From: Osedax fenrisi
Taxonomy: Eukaryota; Annelida; Polychaeta; Sabellida; Siboglinidae
Reading direction: 5' to 3'
NCBI GenBank assembly: GCA_964019155.1
Contig: OZ025243.1
Span: 16,522,118 to 16,586,117 of the forward strand
DNA length: 64,000 bases
Each line of letters opens with the position of its first letter. Within the stretch, counting starts at the first letter, position 1. The notes below the pieces were generated by a model. That model saw nothing but the letters and a program-made list of their open reading frames with translations. It was not told where the DNA came from and did not search any database. The position numbers and the translations under genes are program-made. Of the stretch, positions 53,891 to 64,000 are shown in pieces.

Positions 53891-56800
53891 CATATTATAT
53901 ATACATATTAATATTACCTTGTTATACTTTTATTTAATACAGTTTAAAACTCATTACGTAATTTCCGCTTTATTAAGCGACCTATTTTAGTTTACTAAAA
54001 TGTCCCAACGACACGACGTTCATATTCCTTACTTACCTTTAAAATACTTTCTAACTAAATATAAACATATTAAAATATACATTAAAATACATAATTGTTA
54101 TCAATTAAATAGTATACTTAAAATTTACTAAAATATATAATATAACATTTGTTTATTAAAATCAATTATATAGAATATATTTAAATATATTGAATATAAT
54201 ACAAATATCGGATACAAATTGACTAAAACATATATGTTTTACTATGGTACCTACTATTACTAAAATATTTATATAGCTAATTTCTTAATTGCATATTATT
54301 TCGTTATACATCATTTAACATATACTATATAGTATATACTATATAGTATATTATACTATATATAGTATATTATAGTATATTATTATTTTTAAATATCGCA
54401 ATATAATATTATTATTAAAATACAAATAAAACTTATATATATTTAAAACTAAATATATAATAAAACAACATTATATATTTAATATTTTATAATGCATATA
54501 TTTATTAATCAAATTATACAGGTATTTTATTATCATGAAACTAGAGCTGCAATTATATTTATTAATGTAACAATGTAACATATATTATCAATTTAACTTA
54601 CATACAAAATAAATATAATAAATTAATAAATATAAATTTTAAATTTTAAATTTTAAAATATAATATAACATAAAATAAATACATAATTTATATATATATA
54701 TAAAAATATTATATGTATAATGTTGATTGATAATTTATTTAAGAAAATACATAGTTGATATATAATCGAAAGCTTAAGTATCAATATTTGCTAACGATAA
54801 CATATGTTATAAAAATAAAAAATAAGAATACGAAATTAAAATATTAAAGAATTCAAAAAGTTTCACAGTTAACGTAAAAATAAATAAATAATAGAAATAA
54901 ATTATATTGTAAAATGTTCGAAAATATAAATAAAATATAGCGTAAAAATAATCAAAAATAGAAATAAAATACATTGTTTTGAAATTGCATAGAAATATTC
55001 AAATTCTACTTTACCTATATATAGGTAAAGCCTATAGGCAAATATTTTCCAAAGGAAAATCATTGCTATAAGTATATATATATATATTGAATTATTCTTA
55101 TCATTATAACCTGTAATAGTAATACATTATTAGTTATATGGTTTAATATTTAAATGATACATGTATCAAAATGGATTTTAAATATATTATAAACAGAACA
55201 TGTTAAAAATTAAATAAACCAAAACTAGAATGAAACAAACAAATAATATAATACTTATCAAAAGCTGTAATAATAGTACATTAATAATTTTATATTTCAA
55301 TTTTAATATATATATATATATATATAAACCAATAATATTATGAAACAAACAATACTTATCACTAATATATGAAATAATAGTAAATTATTAAAATTGTATT
55401 TTAATAATATAATAAATTTTAAACATATATCAAAATATATATATTACAAAATATAATACAGAAAAAAACAAAAATAAATTAATACTTCCTACTATAAAAT
55501 CTGTAATAATTATGAATTATTATTTGATTTTATAGCATATTTGAATACTATATATAAAAACCTATTCCTATTCATACAGTTATATACACAAACTTATTTA
55601 TATATGTACATGTGTATGCATACATACACTTACTTAAGCATTACACATATACACACATATATGTTAGTATACTAACATACATATGAACACACACACATAC
55701 ACATACATATATATTAAATGTTCTATACGGAGAAGCATAAGTAAACTCATTGAATAAATACAGTTATAGGTAATACGTTCCCAACTACATATGTATATAT
55801 ATATATATATATATATATGTTTAAATATGTCAATCATTTCTTACGGATGAATAAATCGCTCCCAGAATGCTCTTATTATGAACGTATCGATTACCAAGAA
55901 TATAAATCCCTATGTCCCTCTATTGGTCTCGTAGCGTATGTTAAATACGTGCAAAAATACACGTACATATAATATATACATACATACACACATACACATA
56001 TGATGTTATATATACAATTATTGTTAGTATCCAATAGTTATGAAATCAAACATCTAATGATATTTGTTACATTGCATATTAATATTAAAATAATATATAT
56101 ATTGGTTCATTTTAATTGTTGTATATTTATTATAACTTAAAAAACTTCTAATTTATTATGATGATTATTATTATAACATTTATATTTCAAAAGTTAAACA
56201 ATTATTTTCTGTAAAATGTTATTATATTATAATTTTATGTATTATGAAAACGTAAATTTAAATTAAAAATACATATATTATTAATAAATATTGAATTATG
56301 CTTATCTTATATATAATATGAATAACATATAAATATGGTCATTAGTAATAACTTAACATAATATGTTAATCATGTAAAATTGTATTATTAAATGTATACA
56401 ATTAATATATTAATATAAATAAAGCGAAAATACATAGGTGAAAATCCATGATTACTGACCACTAAATGATTATTTGTAATAACTTATTCAATATTAAATA
56501 TATTTATATGAAATTTTGTAATTAGGGTAATATTATGGCAATGCATAATGTGGCTATTATTGTGGCTATTTTAAATTTTTGATATTAATATATTTACAAG
56601 AATAAACAGGGGGGTCGGTAATCGGATACATATGCATAATACCGACCCCTTCTCCTATTACCGACCCCCTAAAATAATCGTGGTATAAATAATTGTAGTA
56701 TTATAATATCCAATAAAAAGAGTAGATATACATAAATATAATTAATTATAACATGCACGCAATTTATTTTTTTATTGAATTTATGTTTTAATAGTAATAT

Positions 56801-57955
56801 TAAATTTAAATTTAAACTTTATAGTAATTATATTAAAATAGTGTATATTATTATTTAATATTTATTTATTAAGCAGTATGTATATAATCAACTGGAATCA
56901 TGAATCCTAAAGTTATATCAATGATACATAAATAATTTACGACAAATTTTAATGTAAAATACGGATCTATTTTGATTTGATATCATAAATCACATGGTGT
57001 CGGTATTAGGGTAATTTAGGGGGTCGGTAATAGGAAAATCAGATGGGTTGTTATAATCAAGATATATTGGTTAATATTTATTCAAATTAAATTATTTTTC
57101 TAATAGTTATAAATATTTTATTGATCTACAATATAATGCAAACATTTAAGTTTTCTTTTAATTATTAATGTATTTACAATGATTTAAAAAAGTTATTATT
57201 CAAATATTTAAAAAGTAAAAACAGATTGTAGGATTAAATATTTTGTAAAACAATATACTTATTCATATTTATCATTAAATTACTAACAGTTCATGTATAT
57301 ATAATTTTTTGATATCTCTTATAGTTACTGAGATACGAGAGGGGGTCGGTATTAGGAGGGGGTCGGTAATCGGAGACTTACCCCTATAAACTATATGGTA
57401 TGTACCGTATAATAAAATAATTAAATGCATTTAGAAATCCTAACACATGTATTATAAATGCGCAAATTACGAATAGGGACAATTTTAAATTCGTTTTTAA
57501 TCAAAAATAATTTGTCGGCATATATATATATTCGTCAATGTTAAAATTACCAGTACATTTTAAATGTTGACTTTATAATCCTAAAGTTATATGTAATATA
57601 GAAATTAGTATTATTCATTGTATTAATTTACAATTTGAAATACTATTCAGAGGCTAAATATATGATAAATATAGTTTACAAATACCTCTAAACAAGTATA
57701 TTATTTTATAATTGATACACCGTATTTTATAAAATGTCGTATACAGTAGATTACAATATAATATTTTATTTATTAAATCAGTCATATAGCCTATATGATA
57801 TATATTTGTTAACTATAAGTTCCAGTAAGATAAGCGAGATTAGTACACATATACGTATACGTATGTTTACGTTTGAACCCACTACATGTATTACGAATCG
57901 GATTATACTTCATTATCGAGAATTACAAATAACTATAGTTGGAATATAGTTGGAT

Positions 57956-58037
<82 letters not shown>

Positions 58038-58392
58038 GTTGTTACTGCCTGTATATATCAGTTAGATAATATGTTATAGCTACTATGACTGTTGGTATAC
58101 AGTTAGTAGGACCCGGGATCAATCCCTTTAGGACCCACGGACCTATACAATAGGTATTCAAATAATATTTAGAAATTATCTTATATAATTTATATATATA
58201 TATATATATACATAAGTAATTCGCTCTCGTTAAAACTATGGATTCCTTAACACGAGAATATTTAAGAAGGGACGTTAGAGCCATTTGGTTATACGTACCT
58301 GTATGACATATATACAGTGTATGTGATACAGATTAAACCATCATAAAATTACAATCATAAATAACAAATAACAAATAACAATAACAATTGTA

Positions 58393-58437
<45 letters not shown>

Positions 58438-59432
58438 TATATTCTATATATATACAGTATATTAATAATAATATACTCGTACGTTTAAACATAACAATTA
58501 AGTGATAATATATATACTCTAAAACGCGAGTCTATACATACTGATCAATTATGGCGCCCCCTAGCGTAAGGTAAAGACGGTAGAGGTGTTCGCGCGTACT
58601 CGGTACGTGGTATACAAACGCACACACATATAACACTCCATATCTACGCAACGTAATTAATATTAACTCCTGCCGATGCTATATCAGTAGTATCGAAATC
58701 ACTGAAATAGATAGTTTTTACGCGGTTTTATAGAACTATGTCTTCGTTGTTCTATTAGATTACATGCGATGTAAGTTAACTGATATTCAGCTCGCATACA
58801 CGCGTATATCGTTTAAAACTAAATATACTATTGATTTGATATACAGTATAAATGAACGCTTCGCTTTCATTAAATAAATAATAATTTTAAACCATCTTTT
58901 TATATTTAGAAAGTGTATAATTTGATGCTAAGTAACAATTTAGAATGTAAAAATATACTATTGATTTGATATACAGTATAAATGAACGCTTCGCTTTCAT
59001 TAAATAAATAATAATTTTAAACCATCTTTTTATATTTAGAAAGTGTACAATTTGATGCTAAGTAACAATTTAGAATGTAAAAAATGGTTGAAAAATATTT
59101 CTCCGTAAAATCCGTAAAATTCGCAAAATCGGTAAAATCCGTAAAATACTATTCGCATAAAAGATACGGCGAGTTAACGCAGCGCCACCTACCGTTACCA
59201 GGAGCGCAACATTCCGTCAGACGCCGTAACCCCGCCAAGCGGATAGCTCCGTTCGTCCGTTACCAAAGATCGCCGAACGTTGCCGAGTTGACCTTGGGCG
59301 CTAGCGGTCCCACCGAAAAGGTCATCGTCAAGGGCAGCCGACGATTTAAACAGCTCGTAGTCTACGGCGATAATAACGTGGTGTTCAAGAAATGGAAACG
59401 TAAACAAATGTCTAAGGTCAGTGCGTATAATT

Positions 59433-59493
<61 letters not shown>

Positions 59494-59572
59494 CAACAAA
59501 TGTGAAAATCACACCTCTAAGTGTGTAAAGAATCTTTACTAAAGTTGATTATAAATAAAGTATATGAAATAT

Positions 59573-59645
<73 letters not shown>

Positions 59646-61594
59646 TAATGAGAGCGAACATTGTTTTGTATCATACTATATCTGTTACATATATTTGAGG
59701 ACATTTCTTGCAGTATTAAGTCAATATAATTTTAATATAATTACATTAAGATGCTATTCCGTATCATGCAACATACTAAGTATTCAGTTTAAGCATGTAA
59801 TACACCAATTGCAATAACGTTGCCAACTACTTGAAAATTACGGATACAAATCAACACTTTTATATTTTATTGAACTAAATAAATAACTTAAAACTCACTA
59901 TTAAAACTCCAACAAAAAGCAACACCCTATATTCCGTAACCAATGGTAACTAGAATATACATCACACGAATATTTTACGATTGAATTATATACGTGAAAA
60001 TGGCGATACATTAAAATACGTTCTACAAATAACAGAACTTTAAAATGACGAAACCCTATATATCATTAGTATACGTAATTCACCAGTAAGAGACACACCC
60101 CTATAGCGTAATGATGGTTTAACATGTTGGTAATCACGAACGCTAGAGGTATTACTAATTTGACTAACTCCTCCAGCGAAGTATTATCAGATCGAGACTA
60201 TAGTCTTATTTGTATACATTTGTATACAAATGTATACATCGAGTCATGTAAACAAATACACTACGTAATATATTATTAGTGAGGCATATATGCCTCACTT
60301 AGATCACAGAAAATGTTAATAACACATATCATTGACAGGTCTATTTGTATTATTCCACCTTTGATTACACCATAATATGCGTAGTGTAATGATATAATTA
60401 TAATGATATAACACATAGATATCATCGATGAATACATTATTAATTTTCAAAAAAACATAATTTTGACGTTATTCTTGAACCCTAAATTCCAACATGCGAC
60501 ATAATACAAACATAATTGTATATAAAATGTTTCCACGTAAACCGTATAAATATATTTATATATATATATATATAGCGTATACACTAAATTATCAGTAGGC
60601 ATACTGCACTTAAATGCTGCAGCATACATATACATAACATGCGTGTTTAACCACGTGTGCACGCGTAACAATAGAGGGCACAATCGCTAACTAGCCACCT
60701 AATGATAGCGCGAACATACACCTCGATACGAGGTACCACATACACACGGGAAGTCGTTTGACACCCCGTCATTGTCCCGGCTACGTGGCATGCGTATACC
60801 ACAACAACAAGCCTATTTAATATAAGGGTACTAGTTATTCGTACTAGAGACTCTCCGTGTGCTGGTGATAGCGGGAGGTCTCCATGTATACATTATTTAC
60901 TGCCTACTGGATTAATGTTATATATATATATATATGATGGTCTTATCTTACCTACTTTCGTGGTTTATTCTTTATATTCCTTTATATTTTATATATCCGA
61001 TAGCGATACTGAACGGGTAATTTATATTTTTTATCAAGTTATTCCGATATAATTTCATATATAATTAGATATATATATATACACTATATAGAGTTAATTT
61101 AACCGATATACGTAGCTTTAGGAACACATACATAATGCACCATGTAACGTATTATTCGGTATACATATATGAGAGAGTAAATAAATTAGATAACTATAGG
61201 TAACTATATTTATATATATATATACATATTATAAATTAATATACATTTATGAAATTTATTTAACTCATTATATATATATATATATATATTGTATAGATTC
61301 CTTAGTATTATTTAAAATTAAAATGAATACATAATACACGACTACATGTGTAACTCTCCTCGCAGAGATGTAAAGATAAGCTATCCGCCCTATCGATTAT
61401 GGTGCTGAACGAATGGCAGGGGGTGAAGTTACGGGTGATAGAGGGGTACGCCAATAAGAAGAATCTTAAGCTTCATTCGACCAACTCTCTTCACTACGAA
61501 GGAAGGTTACACCTATACACATATTGTATACATATACTTACCTATATGAATGTTCACTGTTCATTGATAAGGTATACTATAACCCATATACACA

Positions 61595-61649
<55 letters not shown>

Positions 61650-61857
61650 ATATGTATATATATAATTTGCTCTTATATATAATCTGCCGAGCAAGCTCGA
61701 CCTGGTAAGGTAAGTATAAGTATATATATATAATACATCTTACTACATAAGTATACTTATACTTATAAGTATAAAGTTGTATATATATATACAACTTATT
61801 GCATATACGCAATTGTTACTATGGTATTAAATATGAATATATTACTAGTTAGTTATA

Positions 61858-61902
<45 letters not shown>

Positions 61903-62077
61903 CTATATATAGTAAACTCTGGATAACTTGACATGTCAATTATGCATTATTGCCGATTAGTCAACATGCTCTATATTGTTTTAAAATTCGTACATTGTCC
62001 CTCTTAATGTCCATGTTAGTCTATACAATATTAACTCGGATGAATATTATTGGTTTAAACCAATATCATTGATAGCG

Positions 62078-62125
<48 letters not shown>

Positions 62126-63552
62126 CTACATATTTAAATCGTTTTTAATCCATTTTATTGTTTACTAATTCAAATATATATATATATATAATAGGTACCA
62201 AATAATAGTTGAGGGCCATTTACACATACAGTACACTTAACATCACCGATCATGTATAAGCGCTAACGGTTGAGGAGGAATCGACATGTCACACTTACTA
62301 ATACGTATCTATAGATATATATTAGTCCTACACCACCGCAGATTAATAACACTACGTAACCTCTGACCCCACGCAGAGCGCTGGACATCACTACCGATGA
62401 CCGCGACCTCAATAAGTACGGTCGTCTGGCCAGACTGGCCGAAGACGCCGGTTTCGATTGGGTGTTCTACCAGTCTAAACGTCACATTCACGTGTCCGTC
62501 AAGTCAGGTATGAGTCTCTATACGTATTCGTAATATTCATTACAATATAATCAATATATATATATATATATATTATAATAATTATTAATAATTCTATAAT
62601 TAGAAAACATTTAAATATTTGTGTATACTTAAAATCAACATCATACATTTTAATAATTAGATATAAACGAGACCAAATCAATATAAGTCAATTTAGCCTC
62701 TTACAGAAAAATATGCTGACGATATAGATTTCATAAACTTTGTTTAGCGAAAATAGGAGAACATTTTTAAATATTAAAAAATAAATATAAATCAAAGCGA
62801 GTGAAAAATTAAAATTATATTAGGAAATAAAATAATTATGAATACATTATTATTAAATAATTAGAATAGAAACACATAGACTACCGCTAGTATAATATCA
62901 ATATCAATAGGTTAAGTAATATATACTATACCAACACGAACACACAGATGAAGCTGTGACTACCCAAGCTCACGGATGTTTCGCAGCAGATTCTCGAGTC
63001 CAGATGCGCGACGGTTCGACGAAGCCCGTGCAAAACCTCGCTATCGGTGACCTGGTGCTGACCGGCGACGGATCGCAGTTCACCGAGGTCATAGGTTGGC
63101 TGCACTACGACCCCGCCGCGCGATCTCGTTTCGTCCGTCTCACGTTCGCCGACAACACGTCGATCGCGCTGACGGAATCGCACCTGCTATTCTCGTCCGG
63201 CGAGTCCGTATTCGCCGGCGGGGTACAGGTCACGCGAACGATAGACTCTACCGCCAGGTGGCGGCGACTGCGAGTTCGACGTCGGCAACTAGTCGCCGGG
63301 GTCGGGGTTTTCGCGCCGCTTACTCGCCAGGGGACGATATCCGTTAACGGCGTCTCCTGTTCGTGTTACGCGGTGGTGCGCAGCCATCGAATAGCGCATC
63401 ACGTGATGGCCCCGGTGCGGCTGTGGTACGCGCTCCGGGCGGCGCTCCCGTCGTGGTCGTATCTCGGCCACTCCGATCCGGTACCGTACTACGGCGCCAT
63501 CTTGTTTAAGCTCACTCGACCATTTCTGCCCGCCTATTTACTATTACGATAG
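49005..63552 (+). CDS. hh: Hedgehog signalling protein, five coding exons (whole gene)
   Basis: Encodes a secreted Hedgehog morphogen precursor of 387 residues when exons 49005-49077, 59202-59416, 61366-61505, 62377-62507 and 62948-63552 are joined; all junctions are GT/AG and in phase (1, 0, 2, 1). Residues 1-20 are a signal peptide, Cys21 begins the mature ligand (CGPS, the site palmitoylated by Skinny hedgehog/HHAT in known family members). HhN runs to Gly196; the Gly-Cys-Phe at 196-198 is the autocleavage and cholesterol-attachment site. Zinc ligands H139, D146 and H181 have exactly the spacing of vertebrate Shh. The Hint domain keeps C197, D241, T262, H265 and the SCYA cysteine C326. Introns after residue 96 and after the HIHxSVK block sit where vertebrate Hh genes have theirs; the introns after CGPS and inside EGR/ALD are additional. 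Oddities: the acidic Ca2+-binding loop is replaced by basic residues, the HIHC cysteine is Val, and the YES glutamate is Gln. Exons are far more GC-rich than the introns. Identity is secure; the splice sites are inferred. Confidence 0.95.
49145..49355 (-). mobile_element. tRNA-derived SINE, reverse copy in Hedgehog intron 1
   Basis: In reverse orientation it shows ATATTTGAAATTATCTTATA, AGACCCATTACCTTAATAGC, CTTCGAAGGGACATTA, GAAAACTTCATCCACGTTC and TGCACCAAAATAAAA, the body and 3' end of the SINE family. It begins about 70 bp past the exon 1 splice donor. The head is not recognisable. Confidence 0.7.
49655..49990. repeat. Imperfect (AAT)n/(ATA)n tract
   Basis: About 335 bp of degenerate trinucleotide AAT repeats with GAT and CAA variants, directly upstream of the LINE 3' end in Hedgehog intron 1. 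Confidence 0.9.
50100..50366 (+). mobile_element. LINE 3' end remnant (L2/CR1 type)
   Basis: A frame reading STNTRVLAISVPYSWNTLPT, ending NFNKL and a TAG at 50228-50230, is the extreme C-terminus of L2/CR1 ORF2, with the WNTLP block seen in the copy at 2987. A short 3' UTR ends with ATGTAAAATGTAAA-type repeats at about 50342-50356. It lies in Hedgehog intron 1. Confidence 0.7.
51845..52119. mobile_element. GGGGAAAGT-family MITE, partial, in Hedgehog intron 1
   Basis: Contains GGGTATCGGTAATGAGAAAG, ATTACAGACCCCCTG and the end GGAGACTTTATCC before TA. The left end is missing. Confidence 0.6.
53320..53530. mobile_element. pogo/Tigger-like MITE end
   Basis: Repeated ATTCCGACTTATCCG-type motifs (53388, 53412, 53490) lead to a terminus GTCCTACTTACCGAGAGTTG before ACTA. 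Inverted, this reads CAACTCTCGGTAAGTAGGAC, typical of Tigger relatives. The other end is not found. Confidence 0.6.
56437..57384. mobile_element. GGGGAAAGT-family MITE, full copy in Hedgehog intron 1
   Basis: 948 bp flanked by TA; closely similar to 31257-32193 throughout (for example GGGGGGTCGGTAATCGGATA, AATAATCGTGGTATAAATAA). The left terminus is degraded (GGTGAAAATCCATGATTAC), the right is GGAGACTTACCCC. Interior GGTCGGTAAT motifs recur near 56612, 56660, 57022 and 57350. Confidence 0.88.
57961..58034. repeat. (AT)n microsatellite, longest in window
   Basis: About 74 bp of pure AT in Hedgehog intron 1. Confidence 0.97.
58065..58300 (+). mobile_element. tRNA-derived SINE copy in Hedgehog intron 1
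   Basis: A-box-like TATAGCTACTATGAC and B-box-like GGGATCAATCCC, then AATAATATTTAGAAATTATC, TTCGCTCTCGTTAAAAC, GGATTCCTTAACACGAGAAT and AAGGGACGTTAGAGCC. The 3' end is lost. Confidence 0.7.
58821..59080. repeat. 130-bp tandem duplication upstream of Hedgehog exon 2
   Basis: Units 58821-58950 and 58951-59080 are identical except one base (TGTATAATTT versus TGTACAATTT). Each includes GCTTCGCTTTCATTAAATAA. Followed at 59104-59150 by five 9-bp repeats around TCCGTAAAA, then the exon 2 acceptor region. Confidence 0.95.
59202..59416 (+). CDS. hh: Hedgehog exon 2: first half of HhN
   Basis: Residues 25-96 of the precursor, including RRRNPAKRIAPF and PNVAELTLGASG, the hallmark start of HhN, and the SRRFKQL segment. 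It enters after a TTACCAG acceptor in phase 1 and leaves at AAG/GTCAGT in phase 0, the conserved first-intron position of vertebrate Hh genes. The end of the exon, FKKWKRKQMSK, replaces the usual acidic EENTGAD calcium loop and is about four residues shorter. The frame is open back to an ATG at 59084, but that leader has no signal peptide or Cys-Gly-Pro, so it is intronic. Confidence 0.95.
59417..61365 (+). other. Hedgehog intron 2 (between exons 2 and 3)
   Basis: AT-rich, with (TA)n at 59437-59488 and 59587-59640 and a modestly GC-richer stretch at about 60640-60900. No gene is recognisable in it. The remaining introns, 61506-62376 and 62508-62947, are likewise AT-rich with (TA)n at about 61599-61641, 61861-61896 and 62080-62121, and a Tigger-like end near 61910. 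Confidence 0.7.
61366..61505 (+). CDS. hh: Hedgehog exon 3: middle of HhN
   Basis: Residues 97-142 plus two bases: RCKDKLSALSIMVLNEW, GVKLRVIEGY and SLHYEG. It carries the conserved Cys98 and zinc ligand His139. Acceptor CTCGCAG, donor GAAG/GTTACA in phase 2; the split Arg codon is completed by the first base of exon 4. The acidic pair that normally follows the EG(W/Y) motif and helps bind calcium is Asn/Lys here. Confidence 0.95.
62377..62507 (+). CDS. hh: Hedgehog exon 4: end of HhN
   Basis: Encodes ALDITTDDRDLNKYGRLARL, then AGFDWVFYQSKRHIHVSVKS. Asp146 and His181 complete the zinc site. The family's usual YES and HIHC residues are Gln175 and Val182. Acceptor ACGCAG at 62371-62376, donor TCAG/GTATGA in phase 1; the downstream intron is at the conserved second-intron position. 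Confidence 0.95.
62948..63552 (+). CDS. hh: Hedgehog exon 5: Hint autoprocessing domain and C-terminus
   Basis: Encodes residues 187-387. A short linker ends in Ala-His-Gly, then Cys197-Phe starts the Hint domain, which cleaves the precursor and transfers cholesterol to Gly196 in known Hedgehogs. Visible catalytic positions are Asp241 (LHYDP), Thr262 and His265 (LTESHLLF) and Cys326 (SCYAVV). FAPLTRQGT and APVRL are typical Hint motifs, and the last about 20 residues align in pattern with the sterol-recognition tail of fly Hh. An Arg-rich stretch at 290-299 is unusual. The stop is TAG at 63550-63552. No AATAAA is seen before the window ends. The exon is markedly CpG-rich. Confidence 0.95.
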
Positions 63553-63623
63553 AGCCCACCGACTACGTAGATAACATCACCTATTAGAGACTATTTCTAT
63601 TGATCAACGTGTGTGTGTGTGAT

Positions 63624-63668
63624 ATCGACCGTATCGACCGTGTCGACCGTGTCGACCGTATCGACCGT
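63624..63668 (+). repeat. Five 9-bp repeats (TATCGACCG-like) downstream of Hedgehog
   Basis: Five consecutive copies of TCGACCGTA/TCGACCGTG just after a (GT)n run, about 70 bp past the stop codon, so probably in the 3' UTR. Beyond it to the window end the sequence is AT-rich with (TA)n at about 63806-63844. Confidence 0.85.
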
Positions 63669-63803
63669 ACACTTATACACGCGTCGTTGTTTAAACTACT
63701 TTTATATCTTATTTTTTATACTATATATTGACACATACATTTATTGAAAATATAAATATAATTTTTTACCATAATGATATCTCACAAAATATATATACAT
63801 GAG

Positions 63804-63850
<47 letters not shown>

Positions 63851-64000
63851 TATAGTTACTATATTATTTATAACGCCAGTTTTATTTATTTATTATTAGG
63901 GTATATAGCATACAGTGCAATACTTACTGCCTTCTATTCGATATCACTTCACACCTTTGTATTACCACTCATATATGTCCTATGATGTCCTTGTATACGA

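Larger units (their letters stand above)
49078..59201 (+). other. Hedgehog intron 1, 10.1 kb
   Basis: Begins GTTAGT and ends TTACCAG. It contains a reverse SINE copy next to the donor, an (AAT)n tract at about 49655-49990, a LINE 3' end, two members of the GGGGAAAGT MITE family, a Tigger-like fragment, long (TA)n tracts, a second SINE copy and a perfect-looking 130-bp tandem duplication close to exon 2. Intervals such as 52130-53300 and 53540-56430 are AT-rich with nothing recognisable. A small GC island lies at about 58540-58700. Confidence 0.75.

Noticed and set aside
59084..59201. ATG at 59084 as the start of Hedgehog
   Set aside because: The leader is encoded by TCCGTAAAA repeats, has no hydrophobic segment and no Cys-Gly-Pro; exon 1 at 49005 supplies both in phase.
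62948..63552. Hint domain as an intein or homing element
   Set aside because: It follows a complete HhN in frame, has the Gly-Cys-Phe junction and the Hedgehog-type C-terminus without the Asn-Cys splice end of inteins.

Overview
This window is nuclear DNA from an AT-rich, intron-bearing animal. The evidence is a complete Hedgehog gene with conserved metazoan splice sites, phase 1-1 EGF-domain exons, a PIF/Harbinger transposon, L2/CR1-type LINE remnants, a tRNA-derived SINE and many MITEs in a sea of (AT)n tracts. A Hedgehog with both the signalling and the Hint domain restricts it to a cnidarian or bilaterian. I could not assign a phylum.

Layout. 1-5.2 kb: the 3' part of a minus-strand gene encoding tandem EGF-like domains (four exons seen, running off the left edge), with a broken LINE in an intron. 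5.2-13.6 kb: an intergenic patch dense in short inverted-repeat elements: TTA-target MITEs, a family of small hairpins with the stem ACCTCCTATAACC, a TA-flanked MITE, a long-armed foldback element and a second LINE remnant. 13,857-19,559: a complete Harbinger element with TTA duplications and terminal inverted repeats. Its MADF-type DNA-binding gene is intact over five exons, its transposase is decayed, and a hAT MITE is nested in its first intron. 19.5-24.4 kb: a 167-bp palindrome, SINE copies, a TTAA-flanked MITE, a pogo/Tigger-like MITE and a possible small unrecognised gene. 24.4-48 kb: mostly featureless AT-rich DNA with microsatellites, an 880-bp (ACT)n array, a degenerate 23-bp minisatellite, TA-flanked MITEs, and a few conspicuous GC/CpG-richer islands that may be regulatory.

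48-63.6 kb: the Hedgehog gene, plus strand, five coding exons spread over 14.5 kb. The first exon (signal peptide plus the palmitoylated Cys-Gly-Pro-Ser) lies 10.1 kb upstream of the second, so a gene finder that starts at the in-frame ATG at 59,084 will miss the signal peptide. The encoded protein is 387 residues: signal peptide 1-20, HhN 21-196, Hint/sterol-recognition part 197-387. Zinc ligands and all Hint autoprocessing residues are present, but the acidic calcium-binding loop of HhN is replaced by a shorter, basic one, which is the most interesting biological observation here.

The two host genes point away from each other and share no evident function. The rest of the window is transposon and simple-repeat sequence.
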